Shown: one piece after another, positions 26,184 through 34,846 of the stretch
Layout of the letters: each line of letters starts with the position of its first letter
How positions within the stretch are numbered: the stretch's first letter is position 1
Assembly (NCBI GenBank): GCA_017644005.1
Contig: JAEPMJ010000004.1
Span: 62,001 to 126,000, forward strand
Source of the DNA: Rhizobiaceae bacterium
Lineage (GTDB): Bacteria; Pseudomonadota; Alphaproteobacteria; Rhizobiales; Rhizobiaceae
Length of the DNA stretch: 64,000 nt
Direction: 5' to 3'
The notes under the pieces: generated by a model
The model's input: the letters and a program-made list of their open reading frames with translations, nothing else
What the model was told of the DNA's origin: nothing
Databases searched by the model: none
Made by a program: the position numbers and the translations under genes

Positions 26184-26798
26184 ATGGTACAGCCGCTGGG
26201 CAGATTGAAGGAATCCGCATCGCAGACCGCGGGCCCGTATGTTCATATCGGCCTGTCGCCCAATTTTGCGGAGATACCGGGTGTCTTCGAAACCGACCTT
26301 GGCGCGTCGATGGTCAACGACAAGACCAAAGGTGAGCGCATAACCGTGACCGGACATGTGATCGACGGTTCGGGTACACCGCTCAAGGACGCCATGGTTG
26401 AAATCTGGCAGGCGGATGCGGAGGGGCTTTACAACAGCCCTGCGGAAATGCGCGGCTCGGCCGATCCGAATTTTTCCGGCTGGGGCCGAAGTCCAACCAA
26501 CATGCAGGACGGCGGGTTCCGCTTCGAGACCGTCAAGCCGGGGCGCGTTCCCTTCCGCGACGGGCGGCTGATGGCACCGCACATCACCTTCTGGATTGTG
26601 GCAAGGGGCATCAACCTCGGTCTTTCGACGCGCATGTACTTCGCTGACGAAGAGGCGGCGAATGCAGAGGATCCGGTGCTGGCGCGAATCGAACATCGCG
26701 TGCGCGTGCCTACCTTGCTGGCACCGCGCGACGGAAACGGCTACCGTTTCGACATCCACCTGCAAGGTGACAAAGAAACTGTGTTTTTCGACATCTGA
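26184..26798 (+). CDS. pcaG: Protocatechuate 3,4-dioxygenase alpha subunit
   Basis: A 204-residue subunit that partners PcaH. Intradiol family motifs: SASQTAGPYVHIGLSP, GHVIDGSGTPLKDAMVEIWQADAEGLY, GWGRSPTNMQDGGFRFETVKPG and APHITFWIVARGINLGLSTRMYF. Some Fe ligands of the beta subunit are absent, as expected for the non-catalytic alpha chain. ATG 26184 sits directly after the pcaH stop. Confidence 0.96.
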   Translation: MVQPLGRLKESASQTAGPYVHIGLSPNFAEIPGVFETDLGASMVNDKTKGERITVTGHVIDGSGTPLKDAMVEIWQADAEGLYNSPAEMRGSADPNFSGWGRSPTNMQDGGFRFETVKPGRVPFRDGRLMAPHITFWIVARGINLGLSTRMYFADEEAANAEDPVLARIEHRVRVPTLLAPRDGNGYRFDIHLQGDKETVFFDI

Positions 26799-26809
26799 GC
26801 TGCGGCACA

Positions 26810-27868
26810 TTGACGGTTTCGAGCTTCGACCACCCATTCCTGTCCGGCTTCCTTGGCGACGAGGAAACCGCGGGTGTATTTTCCGCGAAGGCCGATCTCG
26901 ACGCCATGCTGGCGTTCGAAGCCGCGCTTGCGGGTGCGGAAGGCGCGGCAGGCGTCATTCCTTCGGATGCAGCGACAGCGATCGAAGACGCGATCGCCGG
27001 GTTCAGGCCCGATATTTCGGCGTTGCGTGACGCGACCGCCCGCGACGGGGTGGTGGTGCCGGAACTGGTGAAGCAGCTGCGCAGGGCGGCGGGCGTTCAT
27101 GGCGACCATGTTCATTTCGGCGCAACCAGCCAGGACGTCATCGACACGGGCCTTGCGCTGCGGCTGGGCAAACTGCTTACGCTGTTCGCCGAAAGGTTGC
27201 ACACGCTTGACGCGGCGCTCGCCGATCTCGACGAACGCTTCGGGCGGCTGGAGGTGATGGCGCATACGCGCATGCAGGCCGCAATTGCGGTGCCTGCATC
27301 ACGCAAGATCGCCAGCTGGCGCGATCCTCTGGCGCGATGCGGCGAGCGCCTGCCGGGTGTTCGCGACGATGTCGCGATCCTCCATTTCGGCGGTGCCGCC
27401 GGTACTCAGGACAAGCTTGGCAACAAGGCGGGAGCGGTGACTGAAGGGCTGGCACAAAGGCTCGGACTAGCAGTGCCGCAGCGCGCGCGCCACAGCGAGC
27501 GGGACGGGATCGCGGGCTATGCGTCCTGGCTGTCAGTCGTCACAGGCTCACTTGGCAAGATCGGGCAGGACATCGCGCTCATGGCACAAAGCGAGGTCGG
27601 CGAAATCCGGCTCGCCCGCGGCGGCGGGTCGTCCGCAATGCCGCACAAGGTCAACCCGGTGAGTGCCGAGGCGCTTGTCGCGCTGGCCCGTTTCAATGCG
27701 ACGCTTGTCGCCGGCATGCATCAGGCTCTGGTGCATGAAAACGAGCGTTCGGGCGCTGCCTGGACGCTCGAATGGCTGATCCTGCCGCAGATGACCGTTG
27801 CGACAGGCGCGGCACTTCGTATCGCCGCCGAGCTATTGGCGGCGATCTCGTTTTCCGGCCGGAACTGA
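26810..27868 (+). CDS. pcaB: 3-carboxy-cis,cis-muconate cycloisomerase
   Basis: A 352-residue member of the fumarase/aspartase superfamily, lactonising 3-carboxymuconate. Signature GGGSSAMPHKVNPVSAEALVALAR is intact, as is HFGATSQDVIDTGLALRL. TTG 26810 is the start (11 bp after pcaG); rhizobial PcaB proteins are about 350 residues, shorter than the 450 of pseudomonads. Last gene of the pob-pca operon; pcaD, which would be needed next, is not found in the window. Confidence 0.95.
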   Translation: MTVSSFDHPFLSGFLGDEETAGVFSAKADLDAMLAFEAALAGAEGAAGVIPSDAATAIEDAIAGFRPDISALRDATARDGVVVPELVKQLRRAAGVHGDHVHFGATSQDVIDTGLALRLGKLLTLFAERLHTLDAALADLDERFGRLEVMAHTRMQAAIAVPASRKIASWRDPLARCGERLPGVRDDVAILHFGGAAGTQDKLGNKAGAVTEGLAQRLGLAVPQRARHSERDGIAGYASWLSVVTGSLGKIGQDIALMAQSEVGEIRLARGGGSSAMPHKVNPVSAEALVALARFNATLVAGMHQALVHENERSGAAWTLEWLILPQMTVATGAALRIAAELLAAISFSGRN

Positions 27869-27871
27869 CGC

Positions 27872-28528
27872 TCAGAGCATCGAGGTCACGACCGGCAGTA
27901 CCTCGGTGGAGCCGCGGTAGATCATGTCGATCGCCACATAGAATATGATGGCAAGGCCGAGATAGGCGATCCAGCGATGGCGCTCGAGCAGCCGTGCGAT
28001 CCAGGCTGCCGCCAAACCCATCAGCGCGATCGACAATACAAGCCCGATGACCAGTACCGTGGGATGGTCCCTGGCTGCGCCGGCGACGGCGAGCACGTTG
28101 TCAAGCGACATGGAAACGTCGGCGATGACGATCTGGATGGCCGCCTGACGAAAGGTCTTCTGCGGCGCGCCAGCGGCAATTGTGCCGTCTGCGTTGAGGT
28201 CGGCATTCGCCAATGCCTCCTGTGCGGCATGGATCTCTGCATGGCTGGTGCGCAATTCGCGCCACATCTTCCAGCACACCCAAAGCAGCAACAGCCCGCC
28301 GACAAGCACGAGTCCGATGATCTGGAGCAGGTGCACCGTCACCGATGCAAAACCGATGCGCAGTACGGTTGCGGCTATGATGCCGACGAGAATGGCCTTG
28401 CTGCGTTGCTGCGGCGGCAAACCGGCTGCTGCAAGCCCGATGACCACTGCGTTGTCGCCAGCTAACACCAGGTCGATGGCGATAACCTGCAGCAGCGCGA
28501 TGAAGCCGTCATGGGTGAAAACGTCCAT
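27872..28528 (-). CDS. TerC/YjbE-family integral membrane protein
   Basis: A 218-residue protein with about seven hydrophobic helices. The paired TerC motifs are DLVLAGDNAVVIGLAA (near residue 19-34) and ADVSMSLDNVLAVAGAA (near 136-152), each with the acidic residue thought to bind metal. The YjbE branch is linked to Mn2+ efflux in some bacteria. I looked for a yybP-ykoY riboswitch in the 277 bp upstream and did not find one. It converges with pcaB (3 bp apart). Confidence 0.87.
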   Translation of the reverse strand: MDVFTHDGFIALLQVIAIDLVLAGDNAVVIGLAAAGLPPQQRSKAILVGIIAATVLRIGFASVTVHLLQIIGLVLVGGLLLLWVCWKMWRELRTSHAEIHAAQEALANADLNADGTIAAGAPQKTFRQAAIQIVIADVSMSLDNVLAVAGAARDHPTVLVIGLVLSIALMGLAAAWIARLLERHRWIAYLGLAIIFYVAIDMIYRGSTEVLPVVTSML

Positions 28529-28805
28529 GCGTCAGCCCTTCGCCGGCAAGGGCAGGCTCTGCTGCCTCGTGGAACTGAAAAAGTGCTTTGTGCGTGCGTC
28601 GCCGCCCGCGCGGGAGGCAGCGCTTCGGAATGGAGGAAGTGTCGGCAATTTTGTGCTTCTGGTCGCGCCGCGTAAGCGCGTTGTCGATCAAGCCGACATC
28701 ACAGGCGACGCCTCGCCTGCCAGAGGGGCCCGGCCCGGGTGACAGTGCCTATACATGCCGTGCGAATCGTGGCGTTTCAAGGCACTTGCGGAGAAATATC
28801 GGCGG

Positions 28806-30455
28806 TCAGCGATCCTCCCGGATCTGCGTCAGCGTGCGTACCGGCGTAATCGCTTCCGGCGACAGCCTTATTTCGATGATCGCAGCCTTGCCGCTGGCGC
28901 GCGCGCGTTCATAAGCCGGCATGAACTCCGCCGTGGTTTCGACCGTTTCACCGTGGCCTCCATAGGCCCTGGCCAGGGCAGCGAAATCCGGATTTCTGAG
29001 GTCGGTGCCGGAAACGCGCCCTGGATAGTCGCGCTCCTGATGCATGCGGATGGTGCCGTAGATGCCGTTGTTGATGACAAGAACGACCAGCTGAACATCA
29101 TATTGAATCGCGGTCGCGAATTCCTGACCGTGCATCATGAAATCGCCGTCGCCGGCAAAGACCAGCACATCGCGCTCGGGAAACTGCATCTTGGCGGCAA
29201 CGCCGGCCGGCGGACCGTAGCCCATCGACCCCGATGTCGGTGCGGCCTGGGTGGCAAATTCCCTGAAACGGTGGAAGCGATGAACCCAGGTGGCGAAATT
29301 GCCGGCGCCGTTGCAGATGATGGTGTCGGGCGCCAGCGTGGATTCCAGCCACTCCATGATGGGGCCCATATGAACGTCGCCGGGCCCGGTCTGCGGCGGC
29401 GTCGACCAACTCACGTAGGAGGCGTGCAGCTTTTCGGTGCGGGACGCCCAGCTCGGCCGTTCAGGTGCCCGAAGTGCCGCAAACGCTTCGACAAAGGCAG
29501 TCGGCGACGCATTGATGGCGATCTCGGGCCTGTAGACGCGGCCGAGTTCCTCAGGGTCGGGATAGACATGCACGAGCTTCTGGTCGGGATAAGGCGACTT
29601 GAGCAGCGAATAGTCCGATGACGGAATCTCGCCGAACCGGGCGCCGATCATCAGCACCACGTCTGCCTCCTTTATGGCTCCCGCGAGTTCCGGATTGGGC
29701 CCGATGCCGATATCGCCGGCATAACTCGAATGCAGATGGTCGCACAGCGACTGGCGGCGGAAGGTGCAGCCTGCGGGCAGGTTCCAGGCCTTCAGTACGC
29801 CCGCCAGGTCGGCGACGGCCTTGTCGCTCCACCGCGAGCCGCCGAGGATAACAAAAGGGCGTTCAGCGCTGGAAAGCAGATCGTGAAGCCGCTCCATCAG
29901 CGCGGTTCCCGGGGAAGTCTCCACGGGCGTGAAAGGCAAGGCAGCCGGCGCGCTAACCTCGTCTCTGAGCATATCCTCCGGCAGCGACACGACCACCGGG
30001 CCCGGCCGTCCCGAAGTGGCGACCGCGAATGCGCGGGTGACGATTTCGGGAATGCGGCTCGCGTCGTCGATCTCGACCGCCCATTTGGCGATCGGCCCGA
30101 AGAAGGCGCGGAAATCGACTTCCTGGAAGGCTTCGCGGTCGCGTGCGTGACGCGCGACCTGGCCGATGAAGAGGATCATCGGCGTTGAATCCTGCATCGC
30201 TATGTGGACGCCGGCGGAGGCGTTGGTGGCGCCCGGTCCGCGGGTCACGAAACAGATGCCGGGCTTGCCTGTCAGCCTGCCGACGCAATCCGCCATCATA
30301 GCGGCTCCGCCTTCCTGCCGGCAAACGACCGTCTGGATCGGCGAATCGTGAAGCGCGTCCAGAACGTCCAGGTAGCTCTCACCGGGAACGCAGAAAATGC
30401 GCTCGATGCCGTTTGCTTCCAGTGCCTCGACTACGAGTTTGCCGCCGGATTTCAT
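28806..30455 (-). CDS. Thiamine-pyrophosphate enzyme, acetolactate-synthase-like
   Basis: A 549-residue TPP-dependent enzyme with the three domains of the POX/AHAS family. N-terminal pyrimidine-binding part: FCVPGESYLDVLDAL and CRQEGGAAMMAD with the catalytic Glu. Middle domain about 190-330. C-terminal pyrophosphate-binding motif: GDGDFMMHGQEFATAIQYDVQLVVLVINN. It lacks obvious anabolic AHAS context (no small subunit). The gene overlaps a class III CoA-transferase gene by ATGA, so the two act together, perhaps on a 2-oxo or 2-hydroxyacyl-CoA; the pairing recalls oxalyl-CoA decarboxylase/formyl-CoA transferase, but identity as such is not supported. Confidence 0.85.
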   Translation of the reverse strand: MKSGGKLVVEALEANGIERIFCVPGESYLDVLDALHDSPIQTVVCRQEGGAAMMADCVGRLTGKPGICFVTRGPGATNASAGVHIAMQDSTPMILFIGQVARHARDREAFQEVDFRAFFGPIAKWAVEIDDASRIPEIVTRAFAVATSGRPGPVVVSLPEDMLRDEVSAPAALPFTPVETSPGTALMERLHDLLSSAERPFVILGGSRWSDKAVADLAGVLKAWNLPAGCTFRRQSLCDHLHSSYAGDIGIGPNPELAGAIKEADVVLMIGARFGEIPSSDYSLLKSPYPDQKLVHVYPDPEELGRVYRPEIAINASPTAFVEAFAALRAPERPSWASRTEKLHASYVSWSTPPQTGPGDVHMGPIMEWLESTLAPDTIICNGAGNFATWVHRFHRFREFATQAAPTSGSMGYGPPAGVAAKMQFPERDVLVFAGDGDFMMHGQEFATAIQYDVQLVVLVINNGIYGTIRMHQERDYPGRVSGTDLRNPDFAALARAYGGHGETVETTAEFMPAYERARASGKAAIIEIRLSPEAITPVRTLTQIREDR

Positions 30456-31627
30456 TTCTTCGTCTTCTCCAATTCGGCAAATACCTCTTCCGTATGTTCC
30501 CCCAGCCGCGGACTGGGTCGTTCATAAGTCAGAGGCGTGCCATGCATGACCATCGGCGCACGCACCGACGGCAGTTTGTTGCCGTGCCCGTCATCCAGGT
30601 CCATGAGCATGGCACGCGCCACGACCTGGGGGTCGGCAAACATCTGCGCGATGTTGTTGATCGGGCTGGCGGGAACCGCCGCCACATCGAGTTTCTGCAA
30701 CAAATCGGCCCGGTTCCAGCCGGCAAGTGCTTCGACGATCTTTTCGCGCAGGGCCACACGGTGCGTGACACGCGCGGGATTTGTGGCGAACTCTTCCTGT
30801 CCGGCCAGTTGCTCCAGCCCGACGACCTTGCAGAAGCGCTGAAACTGGCCGTCATTGCCGACCGCCAGAATGATGTGGCCATCTTTCACCGGCACTACCT
30901 CATAGGGCGCGATGTTCATGTGCGCGTTGCCCATGTGGCCCGGCGGATTGCCCGAAATCAGATAGTTGAGGTTCTGATTGCCCAGCACCGACACCTGGGA
31001 ATCGAGCAGCGCCATATCGATGAACTGGCCTTCCCCGGTCGCTTCCGCATGGCGCAGTGCGGCCTGGATCGCGATAACGGCGTAGAGGCCGGTAAAAATA
31101 TCGGAGACGGCCACGCCGACCTTCTGCGGTTCGCGCCCGGGTTCCCCTGTAATCGACATCAATCCGCCGATGCCCTGGATAATGAAGTCGTATCCGGCAC
31201 GCGGCGCATATGGGCCCGAATGGCCGAAGCCGGTGATTGAACAGTAGACCAGCCGCGGGTTGAGCGGTTTCAGGCTCTCATAGTCGAGGCCGTATTTCTT
31301 CAGTCCGCCGAATTTGAAGTTCTCGATCAGAACGTCCGCGGAGGCGATGAGCTGCTTCAGCTTTTCGGTGCCTTCCGGTGTCGAAAAATCGATGGCGACC
31401 GAGCGCTTGCCGCGGTTGGCCGAATGGTAATAGGCGGCTGAAAGGTCCTCGCCGTCCTTGCCCTTCACAAAGGGTGGGCCCCACTTGCGGGTGTCGTCGC
31501 CGCCGTCGGGGTTTTCGACCTTGATGACGTCGGCGCCGAGATCGGCGAGCAGCTGGCCGGCCCAGGGGCCTGCAAGGATGCGGGCGAGTTCGACGACGCG
31601 AATTCCGTGAAGAGGAGGTTGAGACAT
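30452..31627 (-). CDS. CaiB/BaiF (class III) CoA-transferase
   Basis: A 391-residue CoA-transferase. Family motifs: GIRVVELARILAGPWAGQLLADLGADVIKVE at the N-terminus, RGKRSVAIDF, SITGFGHSGPYAPRAGYDF and QFIDMALLDSQ, which holds the catalytic Asp (about 209). ATG 31627 is chosen as it places the family N-terminus at residue 8; an in-frame ATG at 31663 is possible. Neither has a good ribosome site. It is translationally coupled to the TPP enzyme gene. Acyl donor and acceptor are unknown. Confidence 0.9.
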   Translation of the reverse strand: MSQPPLHGIRVVELARILAGPWAGQLLADLGADVIKVENPDGGDDTRKWGPPFVKGKDGEDLSAAYYHSANRGKRSVAIDFSTPEGTEKLKQLIASADVLIENFKFGGLKKYGLDYESLKPLNPRLVYCSITGFGHSGPYAPRAGYDFIIQGIGGLMSITGEPGREPQKVGVAVSDIFTGLYAVIAIQAALRHAEATGEGQFIDMALLDSQVSVLGNQNLNYLISGNPPGHMGNAHMNIAPYEVVPVKDGHIILAVGNDGQFQRFCKVVGLEQLAGQEEFATNPARVTHRVALREKIVEALAGWNRADLLQKLDVAAVPASPINNIAQMFADPQVVARAMLMDLDDGHGNKLPSVRAPMVMHGTPLTYERPSPRLGEHTEEVFAELEKTKK

Positions 31628-31700
31628 AGGGCAGTCAGTTGGTTGCAGCGTGGGCGGGGCCATAACATGCCGGCGGTTGCATGCATTGGGCCAATTGTGC

Positions 31701-32630
31701 CTATCCGATAATTTTTTCGGCCCAGATAGCGAAATCTTGCATTACGGCGTCGCGGTTGATGTCGTTAAGGCACTCGTGGCGGGTTTGGGGATAAACCCTT
31801 GATACCAGATTCGAAAAGCCCATTCCGTGGAGGCGCTTTTCGAAGCGCAAGACCAGTTTGCCGCCCTCGGTGGATGGATCGCGCTCGCCTCCCACGAGAT
31901 AGAAGGGCTTGTCGCGCTGCAGTCCACCGAAATGGATGTCGTCGTTGACATAGGCGATGAAGCCGAAAAGGTCAGTCCACATTGCGACCGAGGCGTCCCA
32001 TCCGCACAACGGGTCGGCGATATATTTGTCGACCTCAGCCGCGTCTCGCGACAGCCAGTCGAAATCGGTGCGCCGGTTTCTGATCTGTTTTGCCCATGCC
32101 CGGAAAGTGAGGCGCGGGATGATGCGCGAGGCGGCATCGGAGCCGAGGCGAAAACGCTCCCATGCAAGCACGGCCTTTGCGCCGGCAACGGCGAGGCCGG
32201 GGGTGAACTGTGCATTGAAAATGGCCGCGGCGGCGGCGCGCCCTGGATAGCGCAGCGTGTGGTTCATCGCGATCAGACCGCCCATGGAGTGACCGAAGGT
32301 GATGACCGGCAGACCGGGGTGGCGCTCGGCGATCAGGGCATGAACGGCCTCCACATCGGCGATCACCTTGTCGCCGGAGGGAAGGGGTCCGAACATGCGC
32401 GCCGGGGCGCCGGGTGCGGTCGTTTCGCCATGCCCGCGATGGTCATGCGCGTAGGTGATGAATCCGCGGGCTGCCAGGAAATCCGCAAAGCGGGCGTAAC
32501 GCGCAGCGTGTTCGGCCAGGCCGTGGTTGATCTGCACCACGCCACGCGCTGCGCCATCCGCTTCGCGCATATGGAGATTGAGCTGCGCACCTGTCGGGGA
32601 GGGCAGCGTCTGCTGCGATGTAAACGGCAT
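31701..32630 (-). CDS. Alpha/beta hydrolase, monoacylglycerol-lipase-like (Hydrolase_4)
   Basis: A 309-residue cytoplasmic serine hydrolase. Features: QINHGLAEHAARYARFADFLAARGF, AHDHRGHGET, the nucleophile elbow FGHSMGG, and ERDPSTEGGKLV and TRHECLNDINR for the acid and His. The pattern fits lysophospholipase/monoacylglycerol lipases. ATG 32630 places the domain correctly; the upstream extension to 32789 overlaps the neighbouring small gene and is rejected. It sits alone, 33 bp from the exported-protein gene on the same strand. Confidence 0.88.
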   Translation of the reverse strand: MPFTSQQTLPSPTGAQLNLHMREADGAARGVVQINHGLAEHAARYARFADFLAARGFITYAHDHRGHGETTAPGAPARMFGPLPSGDKVIADVEAVHALIAERHPGLPVITFGHSMGGLIAMNHTLRYPGRAAAAAIFNAQFTPGLAVAGAKAVLAWERFRLGSDAASRIIPRLTFRAWAKQIRNRRTDFDWLSRDAAEVDKYIADPLCGWDASVAMWTDLFGFIAYVNDDIHFGGLQRDKPFYLVGGERDPSTEGGKLVLRFEKRLHGMGFSNLVSRVYPQTRHECLNDINRDAVMQDFAIWAEKIIG

Positions 32631-32661
32631 CTGGTCCTTCCCGCCGCGGATCAGCCGCCTG

Positions 32662-32976
32662 TCAGTTGTAAACGCAGGGCTGTGCTGTGGCGCGGCAACG
32701 CCAGGCGTTGATGCCGAGCATGGTGGTGTATTTCGAGCAGGCGAAACTTCTGTTGCTCGCATTTGTCCAGTTGGCGTAGCGGGCGCCATAGATGCCGGCG
32801 ACCCGGGTCGACCAGACCGTGGCAGCAGCGACTTCGGCCGTGACGCGGGTGGGATGGCCTTTTACACGCGGGGCGGTGACGGAGGCCTTGCAGCTTCTTG
32901 CCGCCTCTGCTGCGCCGGCAAATCCGAACGTGCCCAAAGCGAGCGCTGCTGCAAGGAAAATGTGGCGCATGTTCAT
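32662..32976 (-). CDS. Small exported Cys-containing protein (104 aa)
   Basis: ATG 32976 follows GGGAG and starts a signal peptide (MRHIFLAAALALGTFGFAGAAEA). The mature part has four Cys (RSCKASV, FACSKY, WRCRA, QPCVYN) and a pattern of a Trp/Tyr-rich core (VWSTRVAGIYGARYANWTNAS). Similar small secreted proteins are common in rhizobia as I remember; no function is known. The spacing of the Cys residues suggests two disulfides. Confidence 0.7.
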   Translation of the reverse strand: MNMRHIFLAAALALGTFGFAGAAEAARSCKASVTAPRVKGHPTRVTAEVAAATVWSTRVAGIYGARYANWTNASNRSFACSKYTTMLGINAWRCRATAQPCVYN

Positions 32977-33104
32977 GGCTGTCTCCCGGTGTTTGCTGTT
33001 CGGTCGTTGCGTCGACGCTAGCACCATGCGACGCCGCAATCCATGACCAAGATGCAGCGGCACCGTCGCGTGACGGCGAGTGCGGCCAATGCTAGCCTTT
33101 CCAA

Positions 33105-33968
33105 ATGGCGGAGGGCGTACAACATCGCCTCAGACGGGGGGCTGCGGCTTTGGCCGCGTTGCTCGCGCTCCTGCTCGCGGGGTGTGCGACACAGAAGGTC
33201 TATTTCGAAGAAGACGCTGCACCCGCCTATGCAAGGGAGGGTCGCACCGGGCCGCTTCTCGCATTGACGCAGGCCTTTGGCGGCGCGTTGTCTCCCGTGG
33301 TGCGCAACCTTGCGGCCCCGCATGGCGAACTGATCTATCGCGACGGCCTTGCCGGCTATCTGCAATCCGAATTGCGACCGCTCGATATCGTGCTCGTGCG
33401 CTCACGCCCGGCCCTGACGCGGGCGCTGATCACCAGCCATTTCACGCATGCGATCGTGTGGCTGGGCACCGAGGATGAGATGCGGCGTGCGGGCGCGCTG
33501 TCTCTGCCGCAAGTACGTCCGTTCGCCGGTGCACTCGCGGCCGGACGGCCGGTGCTGGAATCGGCCGGCAATGCGGTCCGGCTTTCGCCGTTTTCGGAAC
33601 TGATCGATGTCGACGAAATAGTAATTCTGCGCCTGCGCAACCGGGACGCTCGATGGCAGCGGGCGAAATATGCCGCGCTGTTCGCATATCTGGGAACGCC
33701 GTTCGACTATAATTTCGATGTGCGCGACGACACGCGGCTGACCTGTGCCGAACTCATCGCGCTGGTGTTTCCCGAGCTTGGCATCCCGGTGCGCTTCGCG
33801 CGCGGGCGCTATGCAATCATTCCCGACGACATTGCGCGCATCGCCGTGGACGGTTCGCCGCATATCTCGGTGCGCCGCTACATATGGCCCGACACGGCGC
33901 AAGGCTATGCCTCCGGTGGCAGGAGTGAAGTCGGCGCCGTATTGACCGCGCCGCAGCCGTCTGGGTGA
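33105..33968 (+). CDS. YiiX/YebB-like permuted NlpC/P60 lipoprotein
   Basis: A 287-residue predicted lipoprotein (lipobox LLLAGC, Cys27). The permuted papain-like (YiiX-type) arrangement is visible: LRPLDIVLVRSRP, then SHFTHAIVWLG with the candidate catalytic His115, then GTPFDYNFDVRDDTRLTCAELIALVFPELG with candidate Cys214. Some members cut peptidoglycan peptides or amide bonds in lipids; the substrate here is unknown. Stands alone, 28 bp before the DUF2461 gene. Confidence 0.8.
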   Translation: MAEGVQHRLRRGAAALAALLALLLAGCATQKVYFEEDAAPAYAREGRTGPLLALTQAFGGALSPVVRNLAAPHGELIYRDGLAGYLQSELRPLDIVLVRSRPALTRALITSHFTHAIVWLGTEDEMRRAGALSLPQVRPFAGALAAGRPVLESAGNAVRLSPFSELIDVDEIVILRLRNRDARWQRAKYAALFAYLGTPFDYNFDVRDDTRLTCAELIALVFPELGIPVRFARGRYAIIPDDIARIAVDGSPHISVRRYIWPDTAQGYASGGRSEVGAVLTAPQPSG

Positions 33969-33996
33969 ATAAACGACGAGCCAGCGGAGGCAAGCA

Positions 33997-34679
33997 ATGG
34001 CATTTTCGTTTCCAGCCGAGACAGCCGCTTTTCTGACCGACATTGCCAGGAACAACGAGCGCGACTGGTTCGAGGCCAATCGCGGCCGCTACGACGCGGG
34101 TTATGTGGAAGCGGGCAGGGCGTTTGTCGACGAGATGGGGCCGCGCCTGCGGGCGATTTCACCCCGCGTGAATGCGGTGCCAAGGATCAATGGTTCGATC
34201 TCGCGCATCAACCGCGACACGCGCTTTTCCAAGGACAAGACACCCTATAAGGACCATCTCGACCTCTGGTTCTGGCATGGCGACAAGCGTGGCTGGGACC
34301 AGCCGGGCTTCTACCTGCGCGTGACGGCGGACAAGCTTTATCTCGGCTCGGGCATGCATGTGTTCAACAAGGAACTGATCGTGAAATACCGCGATGCTGT
34401 GGTGGACGAGCGGTCCGGCAAGGCGCTCGAAGCGGCCGTCGCAATGGTTGAGAAGGCCGGGCCGTACACTGTCGGCGGAGCCAGTCGCAAGACGGTGCCG
34501 CGCGGTTACAACGCCGATCACAAGCGCGCCGGCTATCTGCTTCACGAGGGGCTTTATGCCGGGCTGGAGATGCCGTTCTCAGTCGCGGCCAAGCCGGGCT
34601 TGCCAATGTGGCGGAAGCGCATTTCCGCGCGACATGGCCGATCGGCAAATGGCTGCTCGATGAGGTGGTGGGCGGGTAG
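33997..34679 (+). pseudogene. DUF2461 gene with a -1 frameshift near its 3' end
   Basis: The frame from ATG 33997 encodes the DUF2461 family up to about 34600 (FLTDIARNNERDWFEANRGRYD, INRDTRFSKDKTPYKDHLDLWFWHG, GFYLRVTADKLYLGSGMHVF). After SVAAKPGL it shifts into Arg/Cys-rich nonsense running to 34785. In the frame one base back, the sequence continues as [24 protein letters not shown] and stops at 34677-34679, which is what the family C-terminus should look like. One missing G near 34601-34604 restores it. It may be a real mutation or a sequencing error. Function of the family unknown. Confidence 0.8.
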
Positions 34680-34846
34680 CGTTCGTTACGGCGGCTTTCC
34701 CCCGGGGCTCGTTCCGAGGATTCGCTGGGGTGAAGGCGGCACCCCCTGTCCGTGCCGCAATTCAACGCATTGCTCCCGCGCCTGACATCGCCTACATACG
34801 CCGCGACCGAATTCCCATCCATTGCTCGACGAGGATCGCGCGCGCC

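Noticed and set aside
28529..28805. yybP-ykoY manganese riboswitch before the terC gene
   Set aside because: Looked for because TerC genes often carry it; the conserved core could not be found on the minus strand.
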